Source of the DNA: JALORV01 sp963769745
GTDB lineage: Bacteria > Pseudomonadota > Gammaproteobacteria > Burkholderiales > Burkholderiaceae_F
DNA: 39,752 nt
Direction of reading: 5' to 3'
Assembly: GCA_963769745.1 (NCBI GenBank)
Contig: CAVYNB010000006.1
Location: 1 to 39,752, forward strand
The position numbers were made by a program, and so were the translations under genes. Position 1 is the stretch's first letter; every line of letters begins with the position of its first letter. This document shows, one piece after another, positions 1 to 8,630 of the stretch. The notes beneath the pieces are model-generated. The model ran no database searches and had not been told where the DNA came from. It saw only the letters and a list, made by a program, of their open reading frames with translations.

Positions 1-47
1 CGAATCATCGCGGCCGCGGCGAGCAACGGCCGGGTCGTTGTCTTCAT
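1..47 (-). CDS. 5' end of an exported protein, cut by the window edge
   Basis: Reading the minus strand from an ATG at 47 gives MKTTTRPLLAAAAMI and then runs off the window. Two charged residues followed by a run of Leu and Ala look like the start of a Sec signal peptide. An AGGGAA stretch lies about 12 bases upstream, rather far for a ribosome site. Nothing of the mature protein is visible, so no function can be given. The stretch 48-263 between this start and the next gene's stop shows nothing I recognise. Confidence 0.4.
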   Translation of the reverse strand, partial: MKTTTRPLLAAAAMI

Positions 48-263
48 CACGGTGTGCATTTCCCTGACTCGAGGTCGCGTCAGACCGGAAAGCGCGTCTC
101 GGCAATTGCGATGAAGGAATTTTTCCCGTCGCCGGACGCCCCCAATCGAGCGTGGTCGCGCGCGTTTGATGCCCTATTTACGGGATGCGGAAACTGCCCG
201 AATCGACCGCCGGGCCCAGGGGCGAACCTCACCGCCGCGACCGGCTGGCAGGCGTCGTCTCGC

Positions 264-650
264 CTATCTCACTCGGACGTACACGTGCTGCTTGCCGGAA
301 AGCTTCGACCGAAGGACGAGCCTCGATGCTTCAACCGAAACGATCTCGTCCATATCGGTCGTGCCGGGCGCAGGCGTCATCGCAGAACTCGTCTCGTATC
401 GCCACGTGAGCAGGTTGCCGGCGACCGACCAGGTGCCACCGAATTGCACAAACGGCTTGCCATCGACAGTCGAACTGGCGCTGAAGCGCATGTTCTGAGT
501 GAGAACGACACTGGAAGCAATCGTGGCGCCGCTCGGATGCTTTGCCTCGGTCGTCCACTTCCCAACCAGAGAAATCGGCGAGACCTCCGCTTGAGCAAGG
601 GCAGTGTTTGCGCTGCACATGAAAACCAGTAACAGAATCAGCAGTCGCAT
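264..650 (-). CDS. small secreted protein, lipocalin-like
   Basis: This encodes 128 residues. Residues 1-20 form a typical Sec signal peptide (MRLLILLLVFMCSANTALAQ), so the product should be periplasmic or secreted. The mature part opens with LVGKWTTE and later has GGTWSVAGNLLTWRYE, the alternating beta pattern seen in small lipocalin-like and copper-resistance-type barrels; I do not recognise a specific family. The start at 650 is preferred to one 48 bases upstream because GGAAGGGA sits just before it and the signal peptide begins there. It is divergent from the RND efflux pair, with two palindromes in the shared upstream region. Confidence 0.7.
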   Translation of the reverse strand: MRLLILLLVFMCSANTALAQAEVSPISLVGKWTTEAKHPSGATIASSVVLTQNMRFSASSTVDGKPFVQFGGTWSVAGNLLTWRYETSSAMTPAPGTTDMDEIVSVEASRLVLRSKLSGKQHVYVRVR

Positions 651-681
651 CGAGAGTCCCTTCCGTCTACCGGATGTCAGT

Positions 682-702
682 GGCATTGAAGTATGCAATG
701 CC
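682..702. promoter_or_regulatory. palindrome, candidate operator (7-bp arms)
   Basis: GGCATTG and CAATGCC are perfect inverted arms separated by 7 bases. The site lies 32 bp upstream of the small secreted protein and 164 bp upstream of the RND adaptor, inside their divergent control region. There is no T-run after it, so it is unlikely to be a terminator. A dimeric repressor site is an inference; no regulator gene is adjacent. Confidence 0.4.
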
Positions 703-721
703 GAGCCCCGGGGCGTGCTGA

Positions 722-744
722 GTGACGTTATCCAGGAACGTCAC
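722..744. promoter_or_regulatory. palindrome, candidate operator (8-bp arms)
   Basis: GTGACGTT and AACGTCAC are perfect inverted arms, again separated by 7 bases. The site ends 121 bp before the RND adaptor start. It shares the arm and spacer geometry, but not the sequence, of the palindrome at 682-702. Its place between divergent genes, one an efflux operon, suggests regulation by a dimeric TetR- or MarR-like protein. That is inference only. Confidence 0.45.
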
Positions 745-865
745 AGGCTCTCACGTAGGGCGCTCGGAAATGCTCGTGTGCGTATGTGATGTCCGACATG
801 ATCCTGCGCCTGAGCGCCCTGCCTTGCCCAGCCGGTTCCATCGCCCTGTCCTGTTAGCATCGACC

Positions 866-2080
866 ATGCCTCGCAGATTTGTCTTCCTTTCGAGCCTGAC
901 AATCATCATTGCGCTGACCGCCGCCTGCGACGGCGCCAAGGCGCCGCCGGCCGAGCGAGCGGCGCCCGAGGTCACGGTGCTGACCGTGAAGGCTCAGAGC
1001 GTTGCGATCAAGACGGTTCTGCCGGGCCGCACCGCGCCGACCGTGATTGCCGAGGTTCGTCCGCAGGTGACCGGTATCGTCAAGTCGCGCACGTTCAGCG
1101 AAGGCGCCGAAGTGAAGGCAGGTAGCACGCTCTATCGGCTCGACCCGGCGACGTACCAGACGGCCTACGACAGTGCGCGCGCTGCAGTCGCGAAGGCCGA
1201 AGCAAGCGTGCAGACGGCACGCCGCAACGTCGAGCGCAACAAGGAACTGGTCGCCATCAAGTTCGTCAGCCAGCAGGCGTATGACGACGCCCTGGCCACT
1301 CTGCAGGCAAACGAAGCCGACGTCGCAGCGGCCAAGGCGGCAGCCGAAGCCGCGCGCATCAACCTGGCCTATACGACGGTCGTCGCTCCCATATCGGGAC
1401 GCATCGGCCGGTCAACCGTCACAGCCGGCGCACTCGTCACGGCCAACCAGGAGGAGCCGCTGGCGACGATCCAGCAGATGAACCCCATGTATGTCGACCT
1501 CACGCAATCAAGCAGCGAGGTGCTGCGACTGCGGCGCGCAATGGCCAGCGGCGAACTGAAGCGCAGCCGTGATGACGCGGCGCGCGTGACGCTGCAGCTC
1601 GAGGACGGCTCGAACTATGCGCACGAAGGGACCCTGCAGTTCTCGGATGTCACGGTCGATGCCTCCACGGGCGCCATCACGCTGCGCGCACTGTTCCCGA
1701 ATCCCGACGGCGTCCTGCTGCCCAACATGTACGTCAGGGCAGCAATCGAGGAAGGCGTGCGCGAGGGTGCCATCGTCGTGCCACAGCAGGCGGTGACGCG
1801 CGACAACAAGGGCCAGGCCATTGCCATGGTGGTCGGCGCTGACAACATGGTCGAGTCGCGCCCACTGAAAACCGCCCGCACACTCGGCAGCGACTGGCTG
1901 ATCGACTCCGGTCTGCGGCCGGGCGAACGGGTGATCGTCGAAGGTACGCAGCGCGCGCGACCGGGCGCGGCTGTGAAGGCGATCGAGGTGAGTGCCACGA
2001 ACAAGTCCGCTCCGCCAGCTGCCACGGCCACGCCGGTGCCAGCCCCGCGCTCGGCCGACGACAAGTCGCCGCGATCCTGA
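866..2080 (+). CDS. RND efflux periplasmic adaptor lipoprotein (AcrA/MexA type)
   Basis: This 404-residue membrane-fusion protein joins an RND pump to an outer-membrane channel. A lipobox (LTAA then Cys21) indicates a lipid-anchored protein. A biotinyl-lipoyl-like hairpin starts near residue 45 (GRTAPTVIAEVRPQVTGIV), an Ala/Glu-rich coiled coil spans about 95-150, and a beta-barrel with VDASTGAITLRALFPNP follows. The Ser/Pro/Ala-rich tail after about residue 380 is low complexity. The ATG at 866 is chosen because the signal sequence begins there; longer in-frame starts give a non-signal leader. The RND pump gene follows after 30 bp. No TolC/OprM-type channel gene follows, so the pump probably uses a channel encoded elsewhere. 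Confidence 0.93.
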   Translation: MPRRFVFLSSLTIIIALTAACDGAKAPPAERAAPEVTVLTVKAQSVAIKTVLPGRTAPTVIAEVRPQVTGIVKSRTFSEGAEVKAGSTLYRLDPATYQTAYDSARAAVAKAEASVQTARRNVERNKELVAIKFVSQQAYDDALATLQANEADVAAAKAAAEAARINLAYTTVVAPISGRIGRSTVTAGALVTANQEEPLATIQQMNPMYVDLTQSSSEVLRLRRAMASGELKRSRDDAARVTLQLEDGSNYAHEGTLQFSDVTVDASTGAITLRALFPNPDGVLLPNMYVRAAIEEGVREGAIVVPQQAVTRDNKGQAIAMVVGADNMVESRPLKTARTLGSDWLIDSGLRPGERVIVEGTQRARPGAAVKAIEVSATNKSAPPAATATPVPAPRSADDKSPRS

Positions 2081-2110
2081 CTGCGTCAGTAACGATCCGA
2101 CGGGAGCCGC

Positions 2111-5100
2111 GTGTCGAGCTTCTTCATTGAACGACCCATCTTCGCCTGGGTCATCGCGCTGGTGATCATGCTGGCGGGCGCGCTGTCGATCAGCCGCCTG
2201 CCGATTTCACAGTATCCGAACATCGCGCCGCCGACGATCACCATCAGCGCAACGTATCCCGGCGCATCGGCAAAAACCGTAGAAGACACGGTCACCCAGA
2301 TCATCGAACAGCGGATGACTGGACTGGATGGCCTGCGCTACATCACCTCGACCAGCGACAGCACCGGGGCGGCAACGATCACCCTCATCTTCGATGCAGC
2401 GGTCAATCCGGACGTCGCACAGGTGCAGGTACAGAACAAGCTCAAGCTCGCGGAAGCGCAGCTGCCCCAGGAGGTCCAGCAGCAGGGCGTCAACGTCGTG
2501 AAGTCGGTTCGCAACTTCATCATGGTCATCGGCTTCTTCTCGAAAGACGGCTCGATGAACCGGACCGATATCGCCGATTTCGTCGCCGCCAATGTGCAGG
2601 AATCCCTGAGTCGCGTGCCCGGGGTGGGCGAACTGACACTGTTCGGCTCGCAGTACGCGATGCGAATCTGGCTCGACCCGAACAAGCTGATCAACTACAA
2701 GCTCACTCCCGGCGACGTGGCGGCCGCGATCCGCGCGCAGAACGTCCAGCTCGCAGCCGGCCAGCTCGGAGGACTGCCCGCCGTCCCCGGCCAGCAGCTG
2801 AACGCAACCATCTCGGCGCAGGGCCGGCTGCAGACCACGGAACAGTTCGAGGCCATCGTGCTTCGCACCAGCAGCTCCGGCGCGACGGTCCGGCTGCGCG
2901 ACGTTGCTCGCGTCGAACTGGGCGGCGAGAACTACGGCACCCTATCCTTCTACAACGGCAAACCGGCGTCGGGCCTGGCCGTGCGACTCGCCACCGGTGC
3001 CAACGCACTCTCGACCGCCGATGCGGTGAAGGCCAAGGTGGCCGAGCTGCAGCGCTTCTTTCCGCCGGGGCTCGAGGCGGTCGTGGCCTACGACACCACG
3101 CCTTTCATCCGGCTTTCGATCCAGGAAGTGGTCAAGACGCTGCTCGAGGCCTTCGTGCTCGTTTTTCTGGTGATGTATCTCTTCCTGCAGAACCTGCGCG
3201 CCACGCTGATCCCGGCGATCGCAGTTCCCGTTGTTCTGCTTGGCACCTTTGCCGTGATGCTGGCGTTCGGCTTCTCGATCAACGTGCTTACCATGTTCGG
3301 CGTGGTGCTGACCATCGGCCTGCTGGTGGACGACGCGATCGTTGTCGTCGAAAACGTCGAGCGGCTGATGACCGAAGAGGGACTCTCGCCCAAGGAGGCG
3401 ACGCAGAAGTCGATGGGCCAGATCACCGGCGCGCTCGTCGGCATCGCTCTCGTGCTTGCGGCCGTGTTCATCCCGATGGCATTTTTCGGCGGCTCCACCG
3501 GCGTGATCTATCGCCAATTTTCCATCACGATGGCCTCGGCGATGCTGCTGTCGGTCTCGGTTGCGCTGATCCTTTCGCCCGCGCTTTGCGCCACGCTGCT
3601 CAAACCGGTGCCAAAGGGCTCGCACGGGGCGACGACGGGCCTCTTCGGCCTGTTCAACCGCTACTTCGATCGTGGCAGCGCCCTGTACCAGCGCATCGTC
3701 AAGGGCATGCTGGGCTCGTCGGGCCGCTGGCTCGCCGGTTACGCCGTCATGATCGCCCTCGCGGTTTTCCTGCTGCTGCGTCTTCCGACGTCGTTCCTTC
3801 CGGATGAGGACCAGGGCATCCTGTTCTCGCAAGTCGTGCTGCCTGCGGGCGCAACACAGGAGCGAACACTGGCGGTGCTGCGCGACGTCGAACACCATTT
3901 CCTGGAGGACGAGAAGGCTCTGGTTCAGTCGCTCTTCACGGTGGCAGGCTTTTCGTTTTCCGGAAGCGGACAGAACGCCGGTATCGCCTTTGTGCGCCTC
4001 AGGCCCTGGGACGAACGCCCCGGCGCGCAGAACAGCGTGAAAGCGGTCGCGGGGCGAGCGATGACCGCGTTCTCAAAGTTTCGCGACGCCATGGTCTTCG
4101 CATTTGCGCCTCCGGCCGTGCTCGAACTCGGTGTGGCCAACGGTTTTGACATGTACCTGCAGGATCGCGCCGGAGCGGGACACGAAGCGCTGATGGCAGC
4201 ACGCAATCAGCTGCTCGCACTTGCCGCAAAGGATCCGGCACTGGTCGCCGTGCGTCCGAATGGGCAGGAAGACACGCCCCAGTTCAGCATCGCGATCGAC
4301 AGCGCTCGCGCGGGCGCGCTCGGTCTGTCGATGGCGGATGTCAATGCGACGCTTTCCGCGGCCTGGGGCAGCTCCTACGTCAATGACTTTATCGACAAGG
4401 GCCGCGTAAAGAAGGTCTTCATGCAGGCGGATGCACCTTTCCGCATGGTCCCGGAGGACCTGGACAAGTGGTATGTCCGCAATGCGCAGGGCGACATGGT
4501 GCCCTTTTCGATGTTCGCGAAAGGCAGCTGGACGTTCGGCTCGCCTCGGCTCGAGCGCTTCAACGGTGCTCCGGCCGTCCAGATCCAGGGACAGGCTGCA
4601 CCCGGCAGAAGTTCGGGAGAGGCCATGGCGGCGATGGAACGGCTCGCCGAGCAGCTGCCTCCGGGATTCGGCGTGTCGTGGACCGGACTGTCCTATGAAG
4701 AGCGGCTGTCGGGTGCGCAGGCGCCACTGCTCTACGGCCTGTCACTGCTGGTCGTGTTCCTGTGCCTCGCTGCGCTGTACGAGAGCTGGTCGATTCCGAT
4801 CGCGGTGCTGCTGATCGTCCCGCTCGGCGTGCTGGGTGCGCTGGTGGCGGCCTCGGGGCGGGGATTGTCCGACGATGTGTACTTCCAGGTCGGGCTGCTG
4901 ACGACCATCGGGCTTTCCGCCAAGAACGCGATCCTCATCATCCAGTTTGCGCTGACGCAGATGGCCGAGGGCGCACAGCTGGTGCCGGCGACGCTCGAAG
5001 CCGTGCGCCTGCGACTGCGCCCGATCCTGATGACTTCGCTCGCCTTCGGTGGTGGCGTCCTGCCGCTCGCGCTGGCCAGCGGAGCCGGCTCGGGCAGCCA

Positions 5101-5287
5101 GAACGCCATTGGCACCGGTGTCTTTGGTGGCATGGTCGCGGCGACCTTCCTCGGCCTGCTGTTCGTTCCGTTGTTCTTCGTGGTCGTGAAGAGGCTGTTC
5201 GGCCAGGACGGGGCGCGCGACCGCAAGTCGCCTCGCATTGACGAGTCCGCGGCCGTCCCGGCGAGTCCACCTTCGATACCCGATTGA
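2111..5287 (+). CDS. RND multidrug efflux pump, HAE1 family (AcrB/MexB type)
   Basis: This encodes a 1058-residue inner-membrane proton/drug antiporter, the usual family length. It opens with SSFFIERPIFAWVIALVIML, the classic first helix. The proton-relay pair Asp407-Asp408 in GLLVDDAIVVVENVERLM falls at the same numbering as in E. coli AcrB, and the relay Lys is present in SAKNAILII. Two large periplasmic loops and about 12 helices are evident. The start is GTG at 2111 with CGGGAG about 5 bases upstream. It is co-transcribed with the adaptor. The last 30 or so residues are a Pro/Ser-rich tail. Substrates cannot be told from sequence; hydrophobic drugs are typical of the family. Confidence 0.96.
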   Translation: MSSFFIERPIFAWVIALVIMLAGALSISRLPISQYPNIAPPTITISATYPGASAKTVEDTVTQIIEQRMTGLDGLRYITSTSDSTGAATITLIFDAAVNPDVAQVQVQNKLKLAEAQLPQEVQQQGVNVVKSVRNFIMVIGFFSKDGSMNRTDIADFVAANVQESLSRVPGVGELTLFGSQYAMRIWLDPNKLINYKLTPGDVAAAIRAQNVQLAAGQLGGLPAVPGQQLNATISAQGRLQTTEQFEAIVLRTSSSGATVRLRDVARVELGGENYGTLSFYNGKPASGLAVRLATGANALSTADAVKAKVAELQRFFPPGLEAVVAYDTTPFIRLSIQEVVKTLLEAFVLVFLVMYLFLQNLRATLIPAIAVPVVLLGTFAVMLAFGFSINVLTMFGVVLTIGLLVDDAIVVVENVERLMTEEGLSPKEATQKSMGQITGALVGIALVLAAVFIPMAFFGGSTGVIYRQFSITMASAMLLSVSVALILSPALCATLLKPVPKGSHGATTGLFGLFNRYFDRGSALYQRIVKGMLGSSGRWLAGYAVMIALAVFLLLRLPTSFLPDEDQGILFSQVVLPAGATQERTLAVLRDVEHHFLEDEKALVQSLFTVAGFSFSGSGQNAGIAFVRLRPWDERPGAQNSVKAVAGRAMTAFSKFRDAMVFAFAPPAVLELGVANGFDMYLQDRAGAGHEALMAARNQLLALAAKDPALVAVRPNGQEDTPQFSIAIDSARAGALGLSMADVNATLSAAWGSSYVNDFIDKGRVKKVFMQADAPFRMVPEDLDKWYVRNAQGDMVPFSMFAKGSWTFGSPRLERFNGAPAVQIQGQAAPGRSSGEAMAAMERLAEQLPPGFGVSWTGLSYEERLSGAQAPLLYGLSLLVVFLCLAALYESWSIPIAVLLIVPLGVLGALVAASGRGLSDDVYFQVGLLTTIGLSAKNAILIIQFALTQMAEGAQLVPATLEAVRLRLRPILMTSLAFGGGVLPLALASGAGSGSQNAIGTGVFGGMVAATFLGLLFVPLFFVVVKRLFGQDGARDRKSPRIDESAAVPASPPSIPD

Positions 5288-5305
5288 GGCGTGCCCTCTT
5301 GACGG

Positions 5306-5833
5306 CTAGATGAGCTGCTTGGCCAGCACCCGATTCTCGTGCACTTCAGGACCCATCCAGAACTCGGAGCTGCCGAGATCGACGTAGGCGTGCCTGGTGT
5401 AGAAGTGAAGTGCACGATCGTTGTGCACCCATGCCTGCAGCCACAGAACGTCAATACCCTCTGACCGGGCCGTCCGTTCCGCAGATTCGAGCAGCACGGT
5501 CCCGACTCCCCGACCCGTGGCGCGCTCCTGGACATAGAGCCGATCGAGCTCTGCCGGGTTCACGCCGTTGACGAGTGCATGACGAGCGCCCGCCGTCCAC
5601 TGGGCGAATCCAATCAGGTGTGAATTGTTTTCCGCGAGCACGAACGTGACCGCGGGCTCAGCAATCAGCGCGCCGATCGCCTGCGGCGAGAAGGAATGCA
5701 GGACTTCGGCGGCGATGGTCTCCCTGATTCCATCGGTGGCATACGTATCGAGCCAGACCTGGGTCGCAAGCACCCCAAGACAGTGCACATCGGTGGCCGA
5801 GGCGGCGCGCAGGCTGACGGGGAACTGCTTCAT
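5306..5833 (-). CDS. GNAT family N-acetyltransferase
   Basis: This encodes a 175-residue cytoplasmic acetyltransferase of the GNAT fold. The acetyl-CoA pyrophosphate-binding motif A is visible as LYVQERATGRGVGTVLLESA (R-x-x-G-x-G). Motif B follows (VLWLQAWVHNDRALHFYTRHAYVDLG), where the Asn/Asp-Arg-Ala and Phe-Tyr residues are typical. The substrate, small molecule or protein, cannot be deduced. It converges on the RND pump gene with only 18 bp between the stops and no clear terminator hairpin. The 376 bp upstream is shared with the divergent hydrolase. Confidence 0.85.
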   Translation of the reverse strand: MKQFPVSLRAASATDVHCLGVLATQVWLDTYATDGIRETIAAEVLHSFSPQAIGALIAEPAVTFVLAENNSHLIGFAQWTAGARHALVNGVNPAELDRLYVQERATGRGVGTVLLESAERTARSEGIDVLWLQAWVHNDRALHFYTRHAYVDLGSSEFWMGPEVHENRVLAKQLI

Positions 5834-6209
5834 CGATTCAGGCGTCGGCTGATCACGCCACCTTCCTGAGCAATGCTTCAGTCAGTGTTCGAACGGCTTG
5901 CCCACCTGTTGCTGTCCGGACGCGGGATGTCACTGGACACGATCGTCGCCAATTTCGCACTCCACTTCGACGTCGACGCCACTACTTTGCACCAAGTTTG
6001 GCACCAAGTTGGTTCACGATTCTGCCTTATGAATCCCTCATTTCGTCGGGGCCATTGTTGTCGACCCGATGTCACGAAAAATTGATTGCGCGGGTCTCCG
6101 TCGCCGCTTACCCTCGTCGTCCCGCCGACCTCGGCAAGGTCGACACGCCGACGAAACGGACGCGATGCGGGACGACAACAACAGACGAATGCCAACAGGA
6201 GGAACTCCC
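5834..6209. other. divergent intergenic region, no gene recognised
   Basis: These 376 bp separate the GNAT gene (minus) from the secreted hydrolase (plus) and should hold both promoters. Short open frames here have no protein-like composition, ribosome site or family signature. The only structures seen are a tandem 12-bp repeat at 5989-6012 and a strong AGGAGG ribosome site at about 6199-6204 belonging to the hydrolase. Confidence 0.5.
5989..6012. repeat. tandem direct repeat of a 12-bp unit
   Basis: GCACCAAGTTTG at 5989-6000 is followed immediately by GCACCAAGTTGG at 6001-6012, a single mismatch between units. It lies mid-way between two divergent starts. A head-to-tail protein-binding site or a slippage duplication would both fit. 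Confidence 0.6.
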
Positions 6210-7735
6210 ATGCTTCGAACTTTCGTCGCTGCGCTAGCGATGATCCTATTGCCCGGCGTAGCCGCCGCGCAATCCCGTTGTGGCCAGGTGCTGGCCCAGC
6301 TCAGTGGCCTGCTGGTCGATGCCACGTGCTTCGAGAGCACCGACCTGACGACGACCAATCCATGCAACGACTCCTGCGAACAATTCGATTCCGAACCTGC
6401 CTGCATTCGCGTTCACGCCGCAGACCGACCGCGCCACGATCGCTCCGAGCGCAGCCAAGCGGCCGCCGATCACCAGGGTCGTTCCGGGCCTGCAGATCCA
6501 GGCGCGCTTTGCAAATGACCCGACCAACCAGGGCCGCTTCCTGTTGCGCCTGCCGAACGACTGGAACGGCAAGCTCGTCGTCGCCGGCGCCTCCGGCACG
6601 CGCAGCGAGTTCAACGGCGACTTTGCATGGAGCGACTTCGTGGTTCAGCAGGGATACGCGTACGCCTCGCAGAACAAGGGCGTGCTGAACCTGCAGTTTT
6701 CAGTGCAGACGGATCCGCTCGCATGCCGCTTGAATCCGGCCTCGCCGCTGTGGGTCCGCTTCTACGACAATGAGGCCAACCAGCCCTTCACGCGCTGGCA
6801 GGAGTTCATGGTCCGGGCAGCGAAAGTGGCAAGGGTTGGCGTGAAGGCGCGTTACGGCCACTGGCCGCGCCACACCTATGCGGTCGGCACATCCAACGGC
6901 GGCTACCAGGTTCGGCGCGCCGTCGAGACCGCGCCTGAGCTCTTTGACGGAGGTGTGGACTGGGAAGGCACGTACGTCGATGAACGCGACCCGGGCCTGC
7001 TCAGCGCCCTTCCGCCCGCAGTGCTGAACTGGCCCGACTATGTCGCGTCGGCATTCTCGGCGAACAGCACGGCCGCCAGGAACATGAGCGCTGCTGGCTA
7101 CCCGCCCGATATCGTCAACCCGAGCAAGCCGCCGGCTTCGAACGAATACTCCTTCTGGCAAAACCATTCGAACGCGTACTGGGAAGTGACGCTATGCCAG
7201 TGGCAGAAGCGGCTCGACCCGACCTACGACACCTATGGTGGCAATCCTGTCCCGCCCGTCCCTGGCACGGCGACCTACAACTATTACGCGCGACTGTCGC
7301 AGTCGGATGTCGGGGCCAACATGGCCGCCTTTGCGACGACCGGACGAATCCAGCGCCCGCTGATCACCGTCGCAGGGACGATGGATGCGTTGCTGCCGAT
7401 CGACCACCATGCGCGTGCGTATGCGCGGCGGGTCGAGGCCCAGCAGGACGATCATCCCGGGCAAAGGCAAGGGTCATGCATGGGGGCGTTGGAACAAGGA
7501 GCCGGCCTATCGTCTGTATGAAGTGCAGAACGGCAACCACATCGAGACCTACCAGGATCTTTTCCCGCAACTCGAGCTGACGATGCCGCATGCCCAGAAA
7601 GCCTTCGAACTGCTGGTGCGCCATGTCGAGCAGCGCACTCCGCTGCCGCCCGACCAGTGCATCGGGCGCGGCGGAAAGATTCTGGATGCGCCGGCTGCCA
7701 CCGGACCTTGCGGACAGTTGTTCGTGCCCAATTAA
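6210..7735 (+). CDS. secreted alpha/beta hydrolase (tannase / hydroxybutyrate-oligomer hydrolase-like), interrupted by two frameshifts
   Basis: As read, the gene is broken, but three frames join into one protein of about 507 residues. The start ATG at 6210 has AGGAGG just upstream and a signal peptide (MLRTFVAALAMILLPGVAAA). The frame shifts by one base near 6360, where an extra C in CC would restore TTTNHATTPANNSIPN. It shifts again near 7439-7441, where an extra C in CCC would restore RVEASRTIIPGKGKG. The middle part has the nucleophile elbow VGTSNGGYQV (G-x-S-x-G), a likely catalytic Asp in AGTMDALLP and, after the second shift, His in NGNHIETY. The triad therefore spans the breaks. An extracellular ester hydrolase is likely; the substrate is unknown. 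A strong terminator follows. It could be a true pseudogene, but intact catalytic residues on both sides favour sequence errors. Confidence 0.75.
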
Positions 7736-7751
7736 GCTGGAATGGAAACGA

Positions 7752-7786
7752 AGCGGCCCGGATCATGCCGGGCCGTTCTTTGTGCT
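7752..7786 (+). terminator. rho-independent terminator after the hydrolase
   Basis: CGGCCCGG (7754-7761) and CCGGGCCG (7768-7775) form a perfect 8-bp stem with a 6-base loop. TTCTTTGTGCTTT follows on the plus strand. It lies 18 bp after the hydrolase stop. On the minus strand the stem is followed by CTTCGTTT, so it may also end otsB transcription from the other side. Confidence 0.8.
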
Positions 7787-7823
7787 TTAAGTGATCCCTT
7801 ACCAAAATCCAAGCCAGCGCGAC

Positions 7824-8630
7824 TCAGCTTTTGCCCGATCGACCTCCGACGCCCGGTTGCACGCTTGCTGCCGACGTTCGCACGATTGCCAGCAACTGGT
7901 CCAGCACAATCGCGACTTCGGACTGCTGATGAACGAAGAAGTCGGCCCGGCTCGCACGGTCGAAGTCGACGCGCACCGTGGTCCAGTGCTTCGGCGCCTG
8001 CGCAAAAACCAGTTCGTCGGTTTCGTCGTCGCCGACAAACAGCACCCGCTCCACCGCTTCGCGTTGCGCGAGTTCGACCAGCGCTTCGAATTTCGTGCGT
8101 GCCTTCGGCGGCAGCAAATTGAGGACGAGCTTGCCGCCGATCACGCGCGGAGCCGGTTCGAGCCGCGGCACGAGTTCGGCAAGTCGCTGCGCGGCCCGCT
8201 CGCGGTCGCGCGCCAGCCGGAAGTGCACCGACAGCGTCAGGCCCTTGTCTTCAACGACGATGCCGGGATCCGACCCGGGCTCCTTCAGCCACTCGTTCAG
8301 CTGCCCGACCCAGGCGCGGCATGCCTTGCGCATAGCATCGGCATCGGCCTCCTCGGTCGCGCCCTCGGAACCGTGGTTACCGACACAGAGGCGGATTTCC
8401 GAGGGAATGCGCGGCCGCAGGTCGGCCAGACTGCGCCCTGAAATCACGGCCACCGGAACCCGCTGCGCAAGCTGCGCAAGGCGCTGCCGGACCCCGATCG
8501 CCGCCCGTGCCTGGTCTGGACGGCTCACGATCGGCGCCAGCGTGCCGTCGAAGTCGAAGGCGAACAGCGTGCGGTCGGCAGCGAGACGCCGCAGCGCCTC
8601 CTGCCCCTCGGGCGACGACAGGTGTTTCAC
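7824..8630 (-). CDS. otsB: trehalose-6-phosphate phosphatase
   Basis: This 268-residue HAD-family phosphatase converts trehalose 6-phosphate to trehalose, the second step of the OtsA-OtsB pathway. The nucleophile motif FAFDFDGTLAPI places Asp26 and Asp28 as in the family. ISGRS (motif II) lies near residue 63 and the Mg-binding motif GDDETDE near 200-206. The GTG at 8630 is chosen because it overlaps the otsA stop (GTGA), the usual coupled arrangement, and the protein then has normal length. Longer in-frame starts would run through the otsA coding sequence. It is the last gene of the glk-GH15-otsA-otsB cluster and ends near a bidirectional hairpin. Confidence 0.93.
   Translation of the reverse strand: MKHLSSPEGQEALRRLAADRTLFAFDFDGTLAPIVSRPDQARAAIGVRQRLAQLAQRVPVAVISGRSLADLRPRIPSEIRLCVGNHGSEGATEEADADAMRKACRAWVGQLNEWLKEPGSDPGIVVEDKGLTLSVHFRLARDRERAAQRLAELVPRLEPAPRVIGGKLVLNLLPPKARTKFEALVELAQREAVERVLFVGDDETDELVFAQAPKHWTTVRVDFDRASRADFFVHQQSEVAIVLDQLLAIVRTSAASVQPGVGGRSGKS

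Noticed and set aside
1645..1690. Possible ApbE flavinylation site (DASTGAIT) in the RND adaptor
   Set aside because: This is the normal D-x-x-T-G segment of membrane-fusion proteins, lacks the proper A-T/S ending, and the gene is far from apbE.
5873..6085. Small plus-strand gene of 70 codons before the hydrolase
   Set aside because: No ribosome site, no signature, and it spans the tandem repeat; composition is not protein-like after the first 40 residues.
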